In this document: one piece after another, positions 14,222 to 21,507 of the stretch
Numbering within the stretch: position 1 is the stretch's first letter
Layout: every line of letters starts with the position of its first letter
IMG/VR virus record: IMGVR_UViG_3300044799_000900
Location: 1-22,377 of that record
DNA: 22,377 bases
Source of the DNA: a virus
Direction: 5' to 3' (one strand)
The notes under the pieces: model-generated
Databases searched by the model: none
What the model saw: the letters and a program-made list of their open reading frames with translations, nothing else
What the model was told of the DNA's origin: nothing
Made by a program: the position numbers and the translations under genes

Positions 14222-14232
14222 TAAGAAAAAAG
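14222..14232 (-). terminator. T-tract after the displaced 3' end
   Basis: A T6 run (minus strand, 14226-14231) follows the remnant stop codon by a few bases. It probably ended transcription of the original virion gene before the endonuclease inserted. Confidence 0.4.
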
Positions 14233-14235
14233 GGA

Positions 14236-14286
14236 AGGTTTAGCTGAACGTTATCTGCAAACTCAACGTCCATATTTCGGTTATTC
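14236..14286 (-). pseudogene. Displaced C-terminus of the 182-residue virion protein
   Basis: Directly after the homing endonuclease, overlapping its last bases, the minus strand encodes EIWTLSLQITFS and a stop. The intact gene upstream of the endonuclease ends ETWVLSVQVSFS and a stop. Seven of 12 residues are identical, the others conservative, and the codons differ widely, so this is an older, diverged copy of the 3' end left behind by the insertion. An ATG happens to be in frame, but a 16-residue gene is unlikely. Confidence 0.7.
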
Positions 14287-15210
14287 GCATTTAAAGCCAC
14301 CTTCAACGCGCTTCTCCAACTCAGCGAGCATTTCTTCGGCTTTTTCTCTCTTAATAATCAGGCTAGGTAATACTGCTTTGAGAAAGACGATGATGTTTAA
14401 AGTTCCATCGATTTGCCAAGTTCCACAAGCGCAAAGTTTTTTTGTCACACCCATGAACGCCCCTATTCTTTCGGATCTCCAAGATACTTTGCCGCCAATA
14501 GACTCAAGGTACTTCAAAACCTCAGAATTTGTGTTAGAAATACCAATGTGAGGCTGTTTATCAATTTTACCATGCCGCTTTCTAATGTTCCAAGTTATAT
14601 GTCCCTCACCATCCAACAAACCAGCAATATACCCAAGTTCTCTTGGATTTTCAGGCATTTTTAATTCCAGTCCCTTAGTGCCGTGATGCCTGAATTCAAC
14701 GCCTTGCCGAATGAGAGCATTCCGAATTGCTTTAATTCCAACATGTAATTGTCCAGCGAGATCTTGAAGCGTCAAACCAGAGAGATATGCCCTCGCTATT
14801 TCTTCATCTTGATCAGGTGTAAATTTTCTAAGTTCTGGTCGATACTCTGGACGGTACTTTCGAGTCGGTATTCTAAGTCTTCGGCAAGCCTTCCAAATAG
14901 CACCAGTGGATACACCTAATTGCCGCGCTATTTCCACCTGTGACTTTTTTGAAGTAATATATTGCTCATATAGCCAACTCCGATCACGCAAATGTGGGTT
15001 TTTAGCCTCTCTTAATTTTCTTTTGATTTCCCAACTCTTTTTTCTTAATCCATGTCTTTTCATGGCTAAACTGACTGCGGCAAGACTGCATCCCAGTTCT
15101 TCAGCAATGTCCCGTTGAAGTTTGTTCTGGTTGAAGTATAGTTCCCGCAATAGCTCTGGGTTATGAAGCGTTTCGCATCTTGGATATGGCATAGCGATCA
15201 ACGTATTCAT
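14281..15210 (-). CDS. LAGLIDADG homing endonuclease with helix-turn-helix repeats
   Basis: 309 residues. Three helix-turn-helix units lie in residues about 15-175 (QRDIAEELGCSLAAVSLAMK, SQVEIARQLGVSTGAIWKA, LQDLAGQLHVGIKAIRNAL). From about 190 there is a single LAGLIDADG motif (GYIAGLLDGEGHITW), with the later strand-helix segments of that domain. One motif suggests it works as a dimer. GGAG precedes the ATG, which lies 30 bases after the stop of the 182-residue virion gene. A displaced copy of that gene's C-terminus follows it. It is a free-standing mobile gene, and its target is probably the 3' end of that virion gene. No intron or intein features are seen. Confidence 0.9.
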   Translation of the reverse strand: MNTLIAMPYPRCETLHNPELLRELYFNQNKLQRDIAEELGCSLAAVSLAMKRHGLRKKSWEIKRKLREAKNPHLRDRSWLYEQYITSKKSQVEIARQLGVSTGAIWKACRRLRIPTRKYRPEYRPELRKFTPDQDEEIARAYLSGLTLQDLAGQLHVGIKAIRNALIRQGVEFRHHGTKGLELKMPENPRELGYIAGLLDGEGHITWNIRKRHGKIDKQPHIGISNTNSEVLKYLESIGGKVSWRSERIGAFMGVTKKLCACGTWQIDGTLNIIVFLKAVLPSLIIKREKAEEMLAELEKRVEGGFKCE

Positions 15211-15240
15211 TGAGTACTCCTCAATTTAAACTTTATCGTA

Positions 15241-15789
15241 TTACGAGAAGGACACTTGAACGCTTAATACCCATGTTTCACCTGAAACTTTAGTGCCTTT
15301 ACTGCTTATTTTGCGGTTCAAGTTTTTGCCCGTATCGGTTGATGCGTTCACAACGGTGTATTCTTCCCAAGCATAGTTCGCGTCGCCTGAAGCAAAGGTT
15401 GCCCGCCATTCTGCGGTTTGATTAGTTCTTGCGGGATAGCTTGTATCCATAGCCTTGTACGTTTTGTTCGTTGCCGCTTGCAGTCCTGTGTGAGTTGCGT
15501 TTTCAGCCGCGTTGGAGTCTCCGACGCCTAACCGCGCATTAGTATTGTCCCATTTTGTCGGTGTTCCGAGCCCGCAAATGACGTCAATAAGTTCTTGGAG
15601 CCCTTCGTTCAATGCGATGTTCGCTTCAAACTCTTCGGTGCAGATGAACGCTTTCGCGTAGAGGCTTATGGCTTTAGCCACGGGCATACCCACTTGCAGT
15701 GCACTCGCGATCTCGCCTTTGGGATCCTTGAATTTGTCTATTCGCCATTTGGCTTTCCAGCTTACTTTATCCATTGTTTTTTCCATCAT
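15241..15789 (-). CDS. Virion structural protein, 3' end exchanged by the endonuclease
   Basis: 182 residues with GGAGG just before the first of two ATGs. N-terminus DKVSWKAKWRIDKFKDPKGE, a helix with AKAISLYAKAFI, then a beta-rich half with WRATFASGDANYAWEEYTVV, a pattern seen in phage and provirus structural proteins that occur near capsid and tail genes. The final strand, ETWVLSVQVSFS, is duplicated in diverged form after the homing endonuclease, so the present end was probably imported with that element. Genes of this type often encode head-fibre or tail proteins; the exact place in the particle is unknown. Confidence 0.7.
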   Translation of the reverse strand: MMEKTMDKVSWKAKWRIDKFKDPKGEIASALQVGMPVAKAISLYAKAFICTEEFEANIALNEGLQELIDVICGLGTPTKWDNTNARLGVGDSNAAENATHTGLQAATNKTYKAMDTSYPARTNQTAEWRATFASGDANYAWEEYTVVNASTDTGKNLNRKISSKGTKVSGETWVLSVQVSFS

Positions 15790-15834
15790 ATTCCTCCTTT
15801 TTAAATGGTTTCTCGCACAGCCGCGCTTTGTCGG

Positions 15835-16059
15835 CTATGTTCGAGCCACCTCGCTTAACGTGCCATTCCACGTGAACGTTAAAGTGAAAAGCAAGTCAGC
15901 CCCATCATACGCCCTTAAACTCGCCAGAGTGCCGTCAACGTTCCACGTGAAGGCGAGCTTGGTGATTCTTCGGCCAGGCGGAGGACACGCAATGTCCATT
16001 AACGCGCTGTGGATAGCCCTGTACGCCTCGTCGTACCTTCCGTATGCGACCTCAGTCAT
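15835..16059 (-). CDS. Small beta protein in the portal operon
   Basis: About 74 residues from the ATG that lies 9 bases after GAGG; two earlier in-frame starts (16065 ATG, 16074 TTG) are possible. The first 30 residues are helical (YGRYDEAYRAIHSALMDI). The rest is two similar beta hairpins, FTWNVDGTLASLRAYDG and FTWNGTLSEV. The gene lies between the portal and the 182-residue virion gene with short gaps. A structural or assembly role is likely; the family is not recognised. Confidence 0.6.
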   Translation of the reverse strand: MTEVAYGRYDEAYRAIHSALMDIACPPPGRRITKLAFTWNVDGTLASLRAYDGADLLFTLTFTWNGTLSEVART

Positions 16060-16155
16060 CTCCATCCGCCTCAAAAATCTCGAATGGCCATTTCAGCCGT
16101 GTAGAAGGTTGAGCCCTTCTCCCGCTTAGGAAAGAGGAAAAGAAAAAGGAGCCGC

Positions 16156-17382
16156 TCATTGCTTTGAACCTTCCACTGCAGTTTCGGGCTGCACTTTTTC
16201 TTCCCACAGTTCCCAGCCGAGCTTGATCGCGTTCTTGCGGAACTCATTTTGGCGGATAAAGCCAAGCTCAGCAGCCCTAAGCATGTCCCCCATACTGGCT
16301 TCCTGTGTTTTGGGAGAACCCCATTGCAAGCGCGCCTGCGCTTTCATCGAATCCACTCCTGCCTGAGCCAGAACCACGTCGAAAAGTTCTCTTTCAACTT
16401 GGCGTTTGATATATCTCTGAATAGGTTTGATGAGCATGTTCTGCAGCTCCAGAGCCGCTTTTGCTGAGGCCTCGGTGAAGCCCGGCGTGCTGAACAGCCG
16501 CGGCAGAGGGGTCTCGCATCCGAGGTAGAACTGGTTTATCAGATGGTCCACGTAATATTCAAAACGCGCTCGCGGATCGAGCGTCACTGGCCGTATGTCG
16601 CCTTTTCCGTTGTAGAAGAGCCAAGCGCCTTCTTCGCCGCGGTTCTTGATGGCTTGCTCGAACTTTCGTATGGTGCCTTCATCCGCCCTTTCGAGCAGAG
16701 CCAAAACGTCTGGTCCAGCGTATTTCTCAAAGATTCTCGGCATTATACGCTCTATTTTTGCTTTCATCCATGCAAAAGCGGGTCGCTTATCTGACTGTAA
16801 AGTCAAAGAGTGAAGAAGAACCTGTAAGACGCCGGTCCCATAACCGGAAAAGTCAAGGCAGTTTATCCGCCAATGAATGACCGCTTCTGCAGCGAGGTTT
16901 TCGCCGCCATAAGCTTGCCGCAGCTTGTAACTTTCAATCTTGTAAGGTATTTTCAGCGTCTTTTCTTCTATGAAGCTTTGTTGGATGCGCTCAACAGTGT
17001 CTACTGGCAGCCTGTGCAGCTCCACCAGTTTTTCAGGAGTTAGTTTTAGCCAGAAGTCGTTTCCGCAGGCAATCAGCCCTCGTGCCATATCGCAGAGCAA
17101 CGCATCTAAGTTAACATTTTCATTGAATCGATCCACGACTCTCTTGGCTTCTCCAGCCTTTTCGTAGTTTTCATCGACTGTTGTGTAGAAACCCGCGCCC
17201 ACCGCTGAAGCTGCCAGCAAGTCAACGCTTGCTTTGCATGTCGGATCGCATGCGTAAAGCTTCATCACTTCAGCCAAGGGAACGCTTGGCGTTTCGTAAA
17301 CTAGGGCTTGTTGCGGAAAAGCATACCCGCTTCTGGTTTTAAATGAGAAGGCTTCGGTTAATCGCCTTATCGCCTTGCTCAT
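16156..17382 (-). CDS. Portal protein
   Basis: 408 residues. The sequence runs like an HK97/SPP1-type portal: an early helix with VDLLAASAVGAGFYTT, then NLDALLCDMARGLIACGNDF and the WLKLTPEKLVELHRLPVDTV strand region, a central stem-like helical part (EGTIRKFEQAIKNRGEEGAW), and FEYYVDHLINQFYLGCETPL followed by a long helix bearing AKAALELQNMLIKPIQRYIK. The portal forms the 12-fold ring at one capsid corner through which DNA enters and leaves. Its start lies one base after the winged-helix stop. The gene follows the major capsid gene, although portals usually precede it, and no terminase gene is adjacent. Confidence 0.9.
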   Translation of the reverse strand: MSKAIRRLTEAFSFKTRSGYAFPQQALVYETPSVPLAEVMKLYACDPTCKASVDLLAASAVGAGFYTTVDENYEKAGEAKRVVDRFNENVNLDALLCDMARGLIACGNDFWLKLTPEKLVELHRLPVDTVERIQQSFIEEKTLKIPYKIESYKLRQAYGGENLAAEAVIHWRINCLDFSGYGTGVLQVLLHSLTLQSDKRPAFAWMKAKIERIMPRIFEKYAGPDVLALLERADEGTIRKFEQAIKNRGEEGAWLFYNGKGDIRPVTLDPRARFEYYVDHLINQFYLGCETPLPRLFSTPGFTEASAKAALELQNMLIKPIQRYIKRQVERELFDVVLAQAGVDSMKAQARLQWGSPKTQEASMGDMLRAAELGFIRQNEFRKNAIKLGWELWEEKVQPETAVEGSKQ

Positions 17383-17383
17383 T

Positions 17384-17623
17384 TTAGAGGGCCTCCAGAA
17401 ATTTAGCGCCTTTTTCGGTTATCACGTAGGCAGCGCGGTGTTTCTGCTCGCTTTTCCGAACGTAGCCGCTCTGAATCAAATAGCGGAATATGCCCTCGAA
17501 AGTAGCGTGAGTGCCGGACTTTTTAACGGTTCTTTTTTCGAGTTCTGTTCGGCAAAGGGGCTGCCTATCAAGCTCTTTTAACACGGTTTTTGCCAAGTGC
17601 ATTCTTTCGGTTAAACGTCTCAT
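17384..17623 (-). CDS. Winged-helix DNA-binding protein
   Basis: 79 residues from the ATG that overlaps the zinc-ribbon stop (ATGA); a TTG two codons earlier is less likely. Helix-helix-helix-wing pattern: LAKTVLKELDRQPLCRTELE, ATFEGIFRYLIQSGYVRKSE, then AAYVITEKGAKFLEAL, typical of archaeal winged-helix regulators. It lies between major capsid and portal genes, so it is probably a late product. It could regulate transcription or act in DNA packaging; a small-terminase-like role is possible in the absence of a recognisable small terminase, but this is speculative. Confidence 0.75.
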   Translation of the reverse strand: MRRLTERMHLAKTVLKELDRQPLCRTELEKRTVKKSGTHATFEGIFRYLIQSGYVRKSEQKHRAAYVITEKGAKFLEAL

Positions 17624-17874
17624 GTGCAAACAACCTCTACGGGTTTTTGAGTGCTAAAAAATGGGGGAAAATGAAGAGTGCAGACCATCAGCACAGCGAG
17701 GTCCCTTCTGTCGTCGAAGCCGTAAGTGTTGAGGGCAAGGTCAGGGGCGTAGGGCGTCATTTCGGCCCCGCACATTTGGCATTTTTGCCAGCAGTCACAG
17801 GCAACAATGTCGCCTTTTCTGTCCGAGTAATGCGTTTTTCCGCACAGGGGACATTTGCCTTCATACTTCGCCAT
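17620..17874 (-). CDS. Double zinc-ribbon protein
   Basis: 84 residues. Two CxxC-type pairs near the start, CPLCGK and CDCWQKCQMCGAEM, form one or two zinc ribbons. They are followed by MTPYAPDLALNTYGFDDRRD and a C-terminal PPFFSTQKPVEVVC. The protein is soluble. It sits directly after the major capsid gene and its stop overlaps the winged-helix start, so it is part of the capsid operon. The role is unknown; it could bind DNA or stabilise the particle. Confidence 0.75.
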   Translation of the reverse strand: MAKYEGKCPLCGKTHYSDRKGDIVACDCWQKCQMCGAEMTPYAPDLALNTYGFDDRRDLAVLMVCTLHFPPFFSTQKPVEVVCT

Positions 17875-17899
17875 TTTTCTGCCTTACCCCTTTGTCAGC

Positions 17900-18853
17900 T
17901 TACAGTGCAGTGGATATGTTGGTCATTTTCGCGATTGCCTTGCTGCGGAGAATGCCCACGCCGAAGCGGGTCGTAGCCCTAACGCCGTATTTGCCGTTCT
18001 TTATGTCTTCCCAGTCTTCAACGGTTATATCCCGTCGCAGGAGCATCACCGACGCCACTCGCGTGTCTACGGCGTAGGCTGTCCCGTTGGGCACCAGCGT
18101 GCTGGCTTGAACTCGCATGCCCAAAACGCTTGTGACGGTGCCTTGCTCCATGTCCGTCTGTCCTGCTGGCAAGTACTGCGCGTGGATAAACTTGTCATCC
18201 GTCAGCAACTGATGCAGTTGCACTTCGTTTACTGTTAAGACTGCGGGTCTCCAGTTTTCCCCTCTAACCGCGTTGTGAAGCTTGACCAGCCCGTTCCAGT
18301 TCATGGCTGCTCCGCCCTGGCTTATCGGCGCTCCGCCAGCCAAATCCGCGTCAGCGATTGCTCCGTAAAGCGCTATTATCCTGTTTGTTTCTTCTTCGCC
18401 CAAGGCTCTGCCGACTTTTTCGACCATGTTGTCCATGACGTTCCATGTGGCGTCTTCCAGAAACTCGCGAGTCCATTCCTCTGACGCTTCGGCGAGAACG
18501 TTCGTGTAAACGTCGACCGTGCTGTTCTTCTTGCCGCTTAAGCGTGTTGCTGCGCCTTCTGCGTAGCGGTAAGCAACAGCCTTCTCGTCCAAGGGGAACC
18601 TTTCCATCGCCTCAGTTGTAGGCCGCACTGTAATTACGCCTCTGCCAATCATTTCCGGGTAAGCAGCCTGTACAAGCGTGTCGTGCAAGCGTCCTAACGC
18701 GCTTACCGTGTCGCTGAACAGGCCTTCTCTGACGCCTACTTCGCAGTAACGCTTGAGAAACGGATGCACGCTCGTCTTATGCCTCAGGTTTTCTATGTGT
18801 TCTTTGAACTCGCCGTCTCGCTGCATCAAAGATTCAAAAAGTTTCGGTTTCAT
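17900..18853 (-). CDS. HK97-fold major capsid protein
   Basis: 317 residues with AAGGGAT before the ATG. Helical N-terminus (about 1-60), then an HK97-type body: RGVITVRPTTEAMERFPLDE (E-loop and strand), EEWTREFLEDATWNVMDNMV (spine helix), a central NWNGLVKLHNAVR segment and VLTVNEVQLHQLL (A-domain), and the end VASVMLLRRDITVEDWEDIK with a final ATTRFGVGILRSKAIAKM. This order and the neighbouring protease and cement genes are typical of head-tail archaeal and bacterial viruses. The N-terminal helical part may be the scaffold-like segment removed by the protease. No internal stop or frameshift is visible. Confidence 0.9.
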   Translation of the reverse strand: MKPKLFESLMQRDGEFKEHIENLRHKTSVHPFLKRYCEVGVREGLFSDTVSALGRLHDTLVQAAYPEMIGRGVITVRPTTEAMERFPLDEKAVAYRYAEGAATRLSGKKNSTVDVYTNVLAEASEEWTREFLEDATWNVMDNMVEKVGRALGEEETNRIIALYGAIADADLAGGAPISQGGAAMNWNGLVKLHNAVRGENWRPAVLTVNEVQLHQLLTDDKFIHAQYLPAGQTDMEQGTVTSVLGMRVQASTLVPNGTAYAVDTRVASVMLLRRDITVEDWEDIKNGKYGVRATTRFGVGILRSKAIAKMTNISTAL

Positions 18854-18864
18854 GCAAATCCCTT

Positions 18865-19290
18865 CTACACTTGGATGAATAGCAAGTCGTCTGCGGCTGT
18901 TGTGGTTTCCAAGGCTGTTCCGAGCTTGCGATTATAATAGATCGTGTATGAGGCTGTTCCTCCCTCGTTTACGGCTTGATCCGCCAGTTGCAGCACTCGT
19001 TTTGAGGAATCAGCACCGTAAACCGCTTTGCCTCGGGTTATGGCGCCACCAGCTTTGACTTTGACTCTTCCATAAATCAGCACTGGACACTGCTCGGCAG
19101 CAGCAACGCTTTTAACTGCTACGCCTATGCAGTCTTGGGCTGCGGTTGCAGGGGAAACCTTATCGTCAGCACTTAAGTAAACTGGGTCGCCCTTTGTCAC
19201 AGATGCTGCGGCTTCGAAGGATCTTATTATGGCGTTGGGGTCGTCTGTTTCGCCTATTGCCATCCAGCTTTTTCCCGTTAAATCAGTCAT
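18865..19290 (-). CDS. Capsid cement/decoration protein
   Basis: 141 residues with GGAGTGA before the ATG. It is a small beta-barrel-like protein: SFEAAASVTKGDPVYLSADD, then SPATAAQDCIGVAVKSVAAA and PVLIYGRVKVKAGGAITRGK, a pattern shared by DUF2190-type decoration proteins that bind the capsid surface and strengthen it. The gene lies between protease and major capsid genes, the usual place for such proteins. Compact, soluble, without signal peptide. Confidence 0.8.
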   Translation of the reverse strand: MTDLTGKSWMAIGETDDPNAIIRSFEAAASVTKGDPVYLSADDKVSPATAAQDCIGVAVKSVAAAEQCPVLIYGRVKVKAGGAITRGKAVYGADSSKRVLQLADQAVNEGGTASYTIYYNRKLGTALETTTAADDLLFIQV

Positions 19291-19341
19291 TTTTCATCTT
19301 CACTCCAATTTTTTCTTCGTTTTCACCGAGTTCATCCTCAG

Positions 19342-20511
19342 TTACTCACGGTCATCACCGTGACCATCCTGCAAGGTTCGAAGTTTCAGGATAACCCTGC
19401 GCAGTTCCTGGCACATTCTCTGAGGTCCAAGACTCCAACTTCGCTGGATAAGGGGACTTGGCAGAACCGCCTCGATCAAGTTCACCGCTTTGCCTATCGA
19501 TATCACCGGTTCTGCTGGCTTCTTGAAGAGGCTCTCAGGCACGACGCTCTTGTTTGGAAGGTTCGAGTTTGAAGCGGAAAGCATGTAGTTAGGATGAAGT
19601 GAGAGCCAATCCTGAATCTTGATCTGATCCCACATCTTCTCTTTAGAAAACAAGATGGCTTGGACGCGCTGGGCTTCTGGCTGCTGTCGCGGTTTTCCCA
19701 TTATGGCTAGAATTCCGTTTTCTTGGTCAAGCCAGATAGTGCTGAAATGTTCGGGCACGAAAGCTGAAGCTTCCTGGTAAAAACCGAGGATGTACTCGCC
19801 AGCGATTATAGGCTCGAACCCTTGTTCCTTGACCTGCAATTTTTCCATAATCTGGATGTTGGCATCTGGCATTCCCGGCACGGCCACCAGGCTCATTTCG
19901 GCGTTGTACAGTCCGTGGGGGATTTTTCCGTCAATAATGTCTATGGTTTCGTAGTCTGCTCCGACGCTTACGTGCCTGATTAAGCCTTTGCGAATCTTAT
20001 CGGCTGTTTCTTCATCGTAGATTTCTGCTTCGTACCATAAGCGCTGTCCGTCCCATTCGGTTTTGGTGACTTTGCCAACGGCGTTTGTTGTGGTTACGTG
20101 CTCTATGTAAACGGGTGCGTCAACGAGTTTGCCCGCGAAAGTTTGCAACTCGTCGGGCGCATAAATGTTGAAGTTTCTGCTCATGCCAGTGGTCATGGCT
20201 AAGCCGCGTATTCGCAGGGGTTTCTCCGTAATTTTCTCGGCGATTGTGAATGGCAAAACCGCGTAGACGTGCTCTTTAGCAGGGTTATGATGTTTTTCGA
20301 ACCATTCTTTGGCTTTTTCAACGGTCCAGCCCTTGTCTTTCTCGAAAAGGTAGCTCTGGACTTCCATCGTGTCTTTGCCTTTTGGTTTGCCGATTACGGC
20401 TTTGATTCCCTCTTTTTCGCTCAAAGTGATGGTTTTGAGAGTGTCACTTTGAAACTCCGTGGGATCTCGGTGCCCGCTTCGGATGAGTTGTTCCGTGTTT
20501 TCCCATGGCAT
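19342..20511 (-). CDS. Capsid maturation (prohead) protease with duplicated flanking domain
   Basis: 389 residues from the ATG with GAGGT 10 bases before it; an in-frame TTG 21 bases earlier would also fit. The core (about 90-225) is a prohead protease: LRIRGLAMTTGMSRN, APVYIEHVTTTNAVGKV (candidate catalytic His), HVSVGADYETI (candidate catalytic Ser) and GLYNAEMSLVAVPGMPD. On each side lies a copy of a small domain: GIKAVIGKPKGKDTMEVQSY (residues about 31-75) and GILAIMGKPRQQPEAQRVQA (about 264-310). The protease cuts capsid or scaffold during head maturation. It is the first gene of the capsid operon. The portal and terminase that would usually precede it are absent. Confidence 0.85.
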   Translation of the reverse strand: MPWENTEQLIRSGHRDPTEFQSDTLKTITLSEKEGIKAVIGKPKGKDTMEVQSYLFEKDKGWTVEKAKEWFEKHHNPAKEHVYAVLPFTIAEKITEKPLRIRGLAMTTGMSRNFNIYAPDELQTFAGKLVDAPVYIEHVTTTNAVGKVTKTEWDGQRLWYEAEIYDEETADKIRKGLIRHVSVGADYETIDIIDGKIPHGLYNAEMSLVAVPGMPDANIQIMEKLQVKEQGFEPIIAGEYILGFYQEASAFVPEHFSTIWLDQENGILAIMGKPRQQPEAQRVQAILFSKEKMWDQIKIQDWLSLHPNYMLSASNSNLPNKSVVPESLFKKPAEPVISIGKAVNLIEAVLPSPLIQRSWSLGPQRMCQELRRVILKLRTLQDGHGDDRE

Positions 20512-20545
20512 TTTTCCTTCGACCTCACACAACTAATACCAAACT

Positions 20546-20553
20546 AATATACT
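20546..20553 (-). promoter_or_regulatory. Putative promoter of the capsid operon
   Basis: A TATATTAG-like box on the minus strand about 40 bases before the protease ATG. It would give a leader of about 15 bases that includes the GAGGT ribosome site. The divergent ribbon-helix-helix gene starts only about 85 bases away, so its product could act here. Confidence 0.4.
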
Positions 20554-20636
20554 GCGAAACTGAAAAGGCGAATTGTACCGTCTGCGAAACCGTATGCGGG
20601 TCCTTCCAGCGATCCTTCCGCAAAAAGTGATGCCCT

Positions 20637-20816
20637 ATGCCTCGGAAATGCGTGGTTAGAGTATGGTTGAGTAAGGAGCAACGGGAGATTTTGAATGAGT
20701 TAGCGAGGCGGTTGGGCACTAGCGAGAGTGAGACTTTGCGGATGGCTTTGATGGATTATGCTAAAGAATTGAGTTTGATGAAGGAAACCATTCATCGAGG
20801 CAAAAACCAGATTTAA
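20637..20816 (+). CDS. Ribbon-helix-helix regulator, divergent from capsid operon
   Basis: 59 residues: a basic strand KCVVRVWLSKEQREI, helix ILNELARRLGTSESETLRMA and helix MALMDYAKELSLMKE, the CopG/Arc-type fold. It is transcribed away from the protease and separated from it by about 125 bases, an arrangement typical of a regulator that controls the adjacent late promoter. The ribosome site is weak (GTGATG). It is the last gene of viral character before the host-like sequence, so it may mark the right end of the element. Its function as a repressor or activator is inferred from fold and position. Confidence 0.7.
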   Translation: MPRKCVVRVWLSKEQREILNELARRLGTSESETLRMALMDYAKELSLMKETIHRGKNQI

Positions 20817-20970
20817 ACTATCAACAAATCCGCGGTTGAACAGAGTTCCGATTCCGATTTAGTGCTCAAAAAAAGCCAATCGCGAATTAACTTTAAATGC
20901 GAATGCTGTTATACTATAGGCAATCGCCCTTTGAGTAACTTAGAATGTCACACGTGGTAGGGTTTAGATA

Positions 20971-21333
20971 TTGACAACAAAAACAAGAGACTTCGATAAA
21001 CTTTTACTAAACGCCATCGACGAAGCCCTAAATTCTCTGGGGGAATCAGTGAAACAATCAATATACTTCCACATCGAGAACAAATTCAGCGTGGCAAGAA
21101 ACGAAATCCCCGAAAACATAGAAGAATTCCAAGGGGGCCTTGAAAAAATCTTCGGCACGGGCGCGCGCTTTATAGAGATTATGATAATGAAAAATCTTCA
21201 CTCAAAAATTGGCCTTCCGCTCTTAATGGAAAAAAGCGGGCAGCTCGAATTCGTTGAATATGTGGATGTAGCGAAGCAAGGTTTTCTGAAGAAAAATCAT
21301 GCAGCAGAAATAGTTAAGAGTAAATACTCCTAG
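20971..21333 (+). CDS. Small archaeal protein resembling NitrOD5 output domains
   Basis: 120 residues from a TTG (the only in-frame start after an upstream TAG). Helix-rich: DKLLLNAIDEALNSLGESVK, then YFHIENKFSVARNEIPENIE and FQGGLEKIFGTGARFIEIMI. This LGESVK...IYFHIE...IFGTGA order is common in small archaeal proteins and resembles the NitrOD5 sensory output domain, by memory only. A TATA-like TTTAAAT near 20890 precedes it. The next gene on the same strand is a histidine kinase. Host gene rather than viral by position. Confidence 0.7.
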   Translation: MTTKTRDFDKLLLNAIDEALNSLGESVKQSIYFHIENKFSVARNEIPENIEEFQGGLEKIFGTGARFIEIMIMKNLHSKIGLPLLMEKSGQLEFVEYVDVAKQGFLKKNHAAEIVKSKYS

Positions 21334-21507
21334 TTTTCTGAACACAGTTAACGGAAATTCATATCAGCGGTTCATAAAGGCTTTATCACCGCGTAATACA
21401 GTTGATTTTCAAATTCACAACTCACCCTGAGTATGTTTGCATGACAAAGATGTAGACGTGCCCCTTCTCGGCCCCATCAGAATTAGCATGCAAAAGATGC
21501 AAGACGA

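Noticed and set aside
20817-20970. Attachment site at the right end of the provirus
   Set aside because: No tRNA gene and no repeat matching another place in the window; the partner site would lie outside the window.
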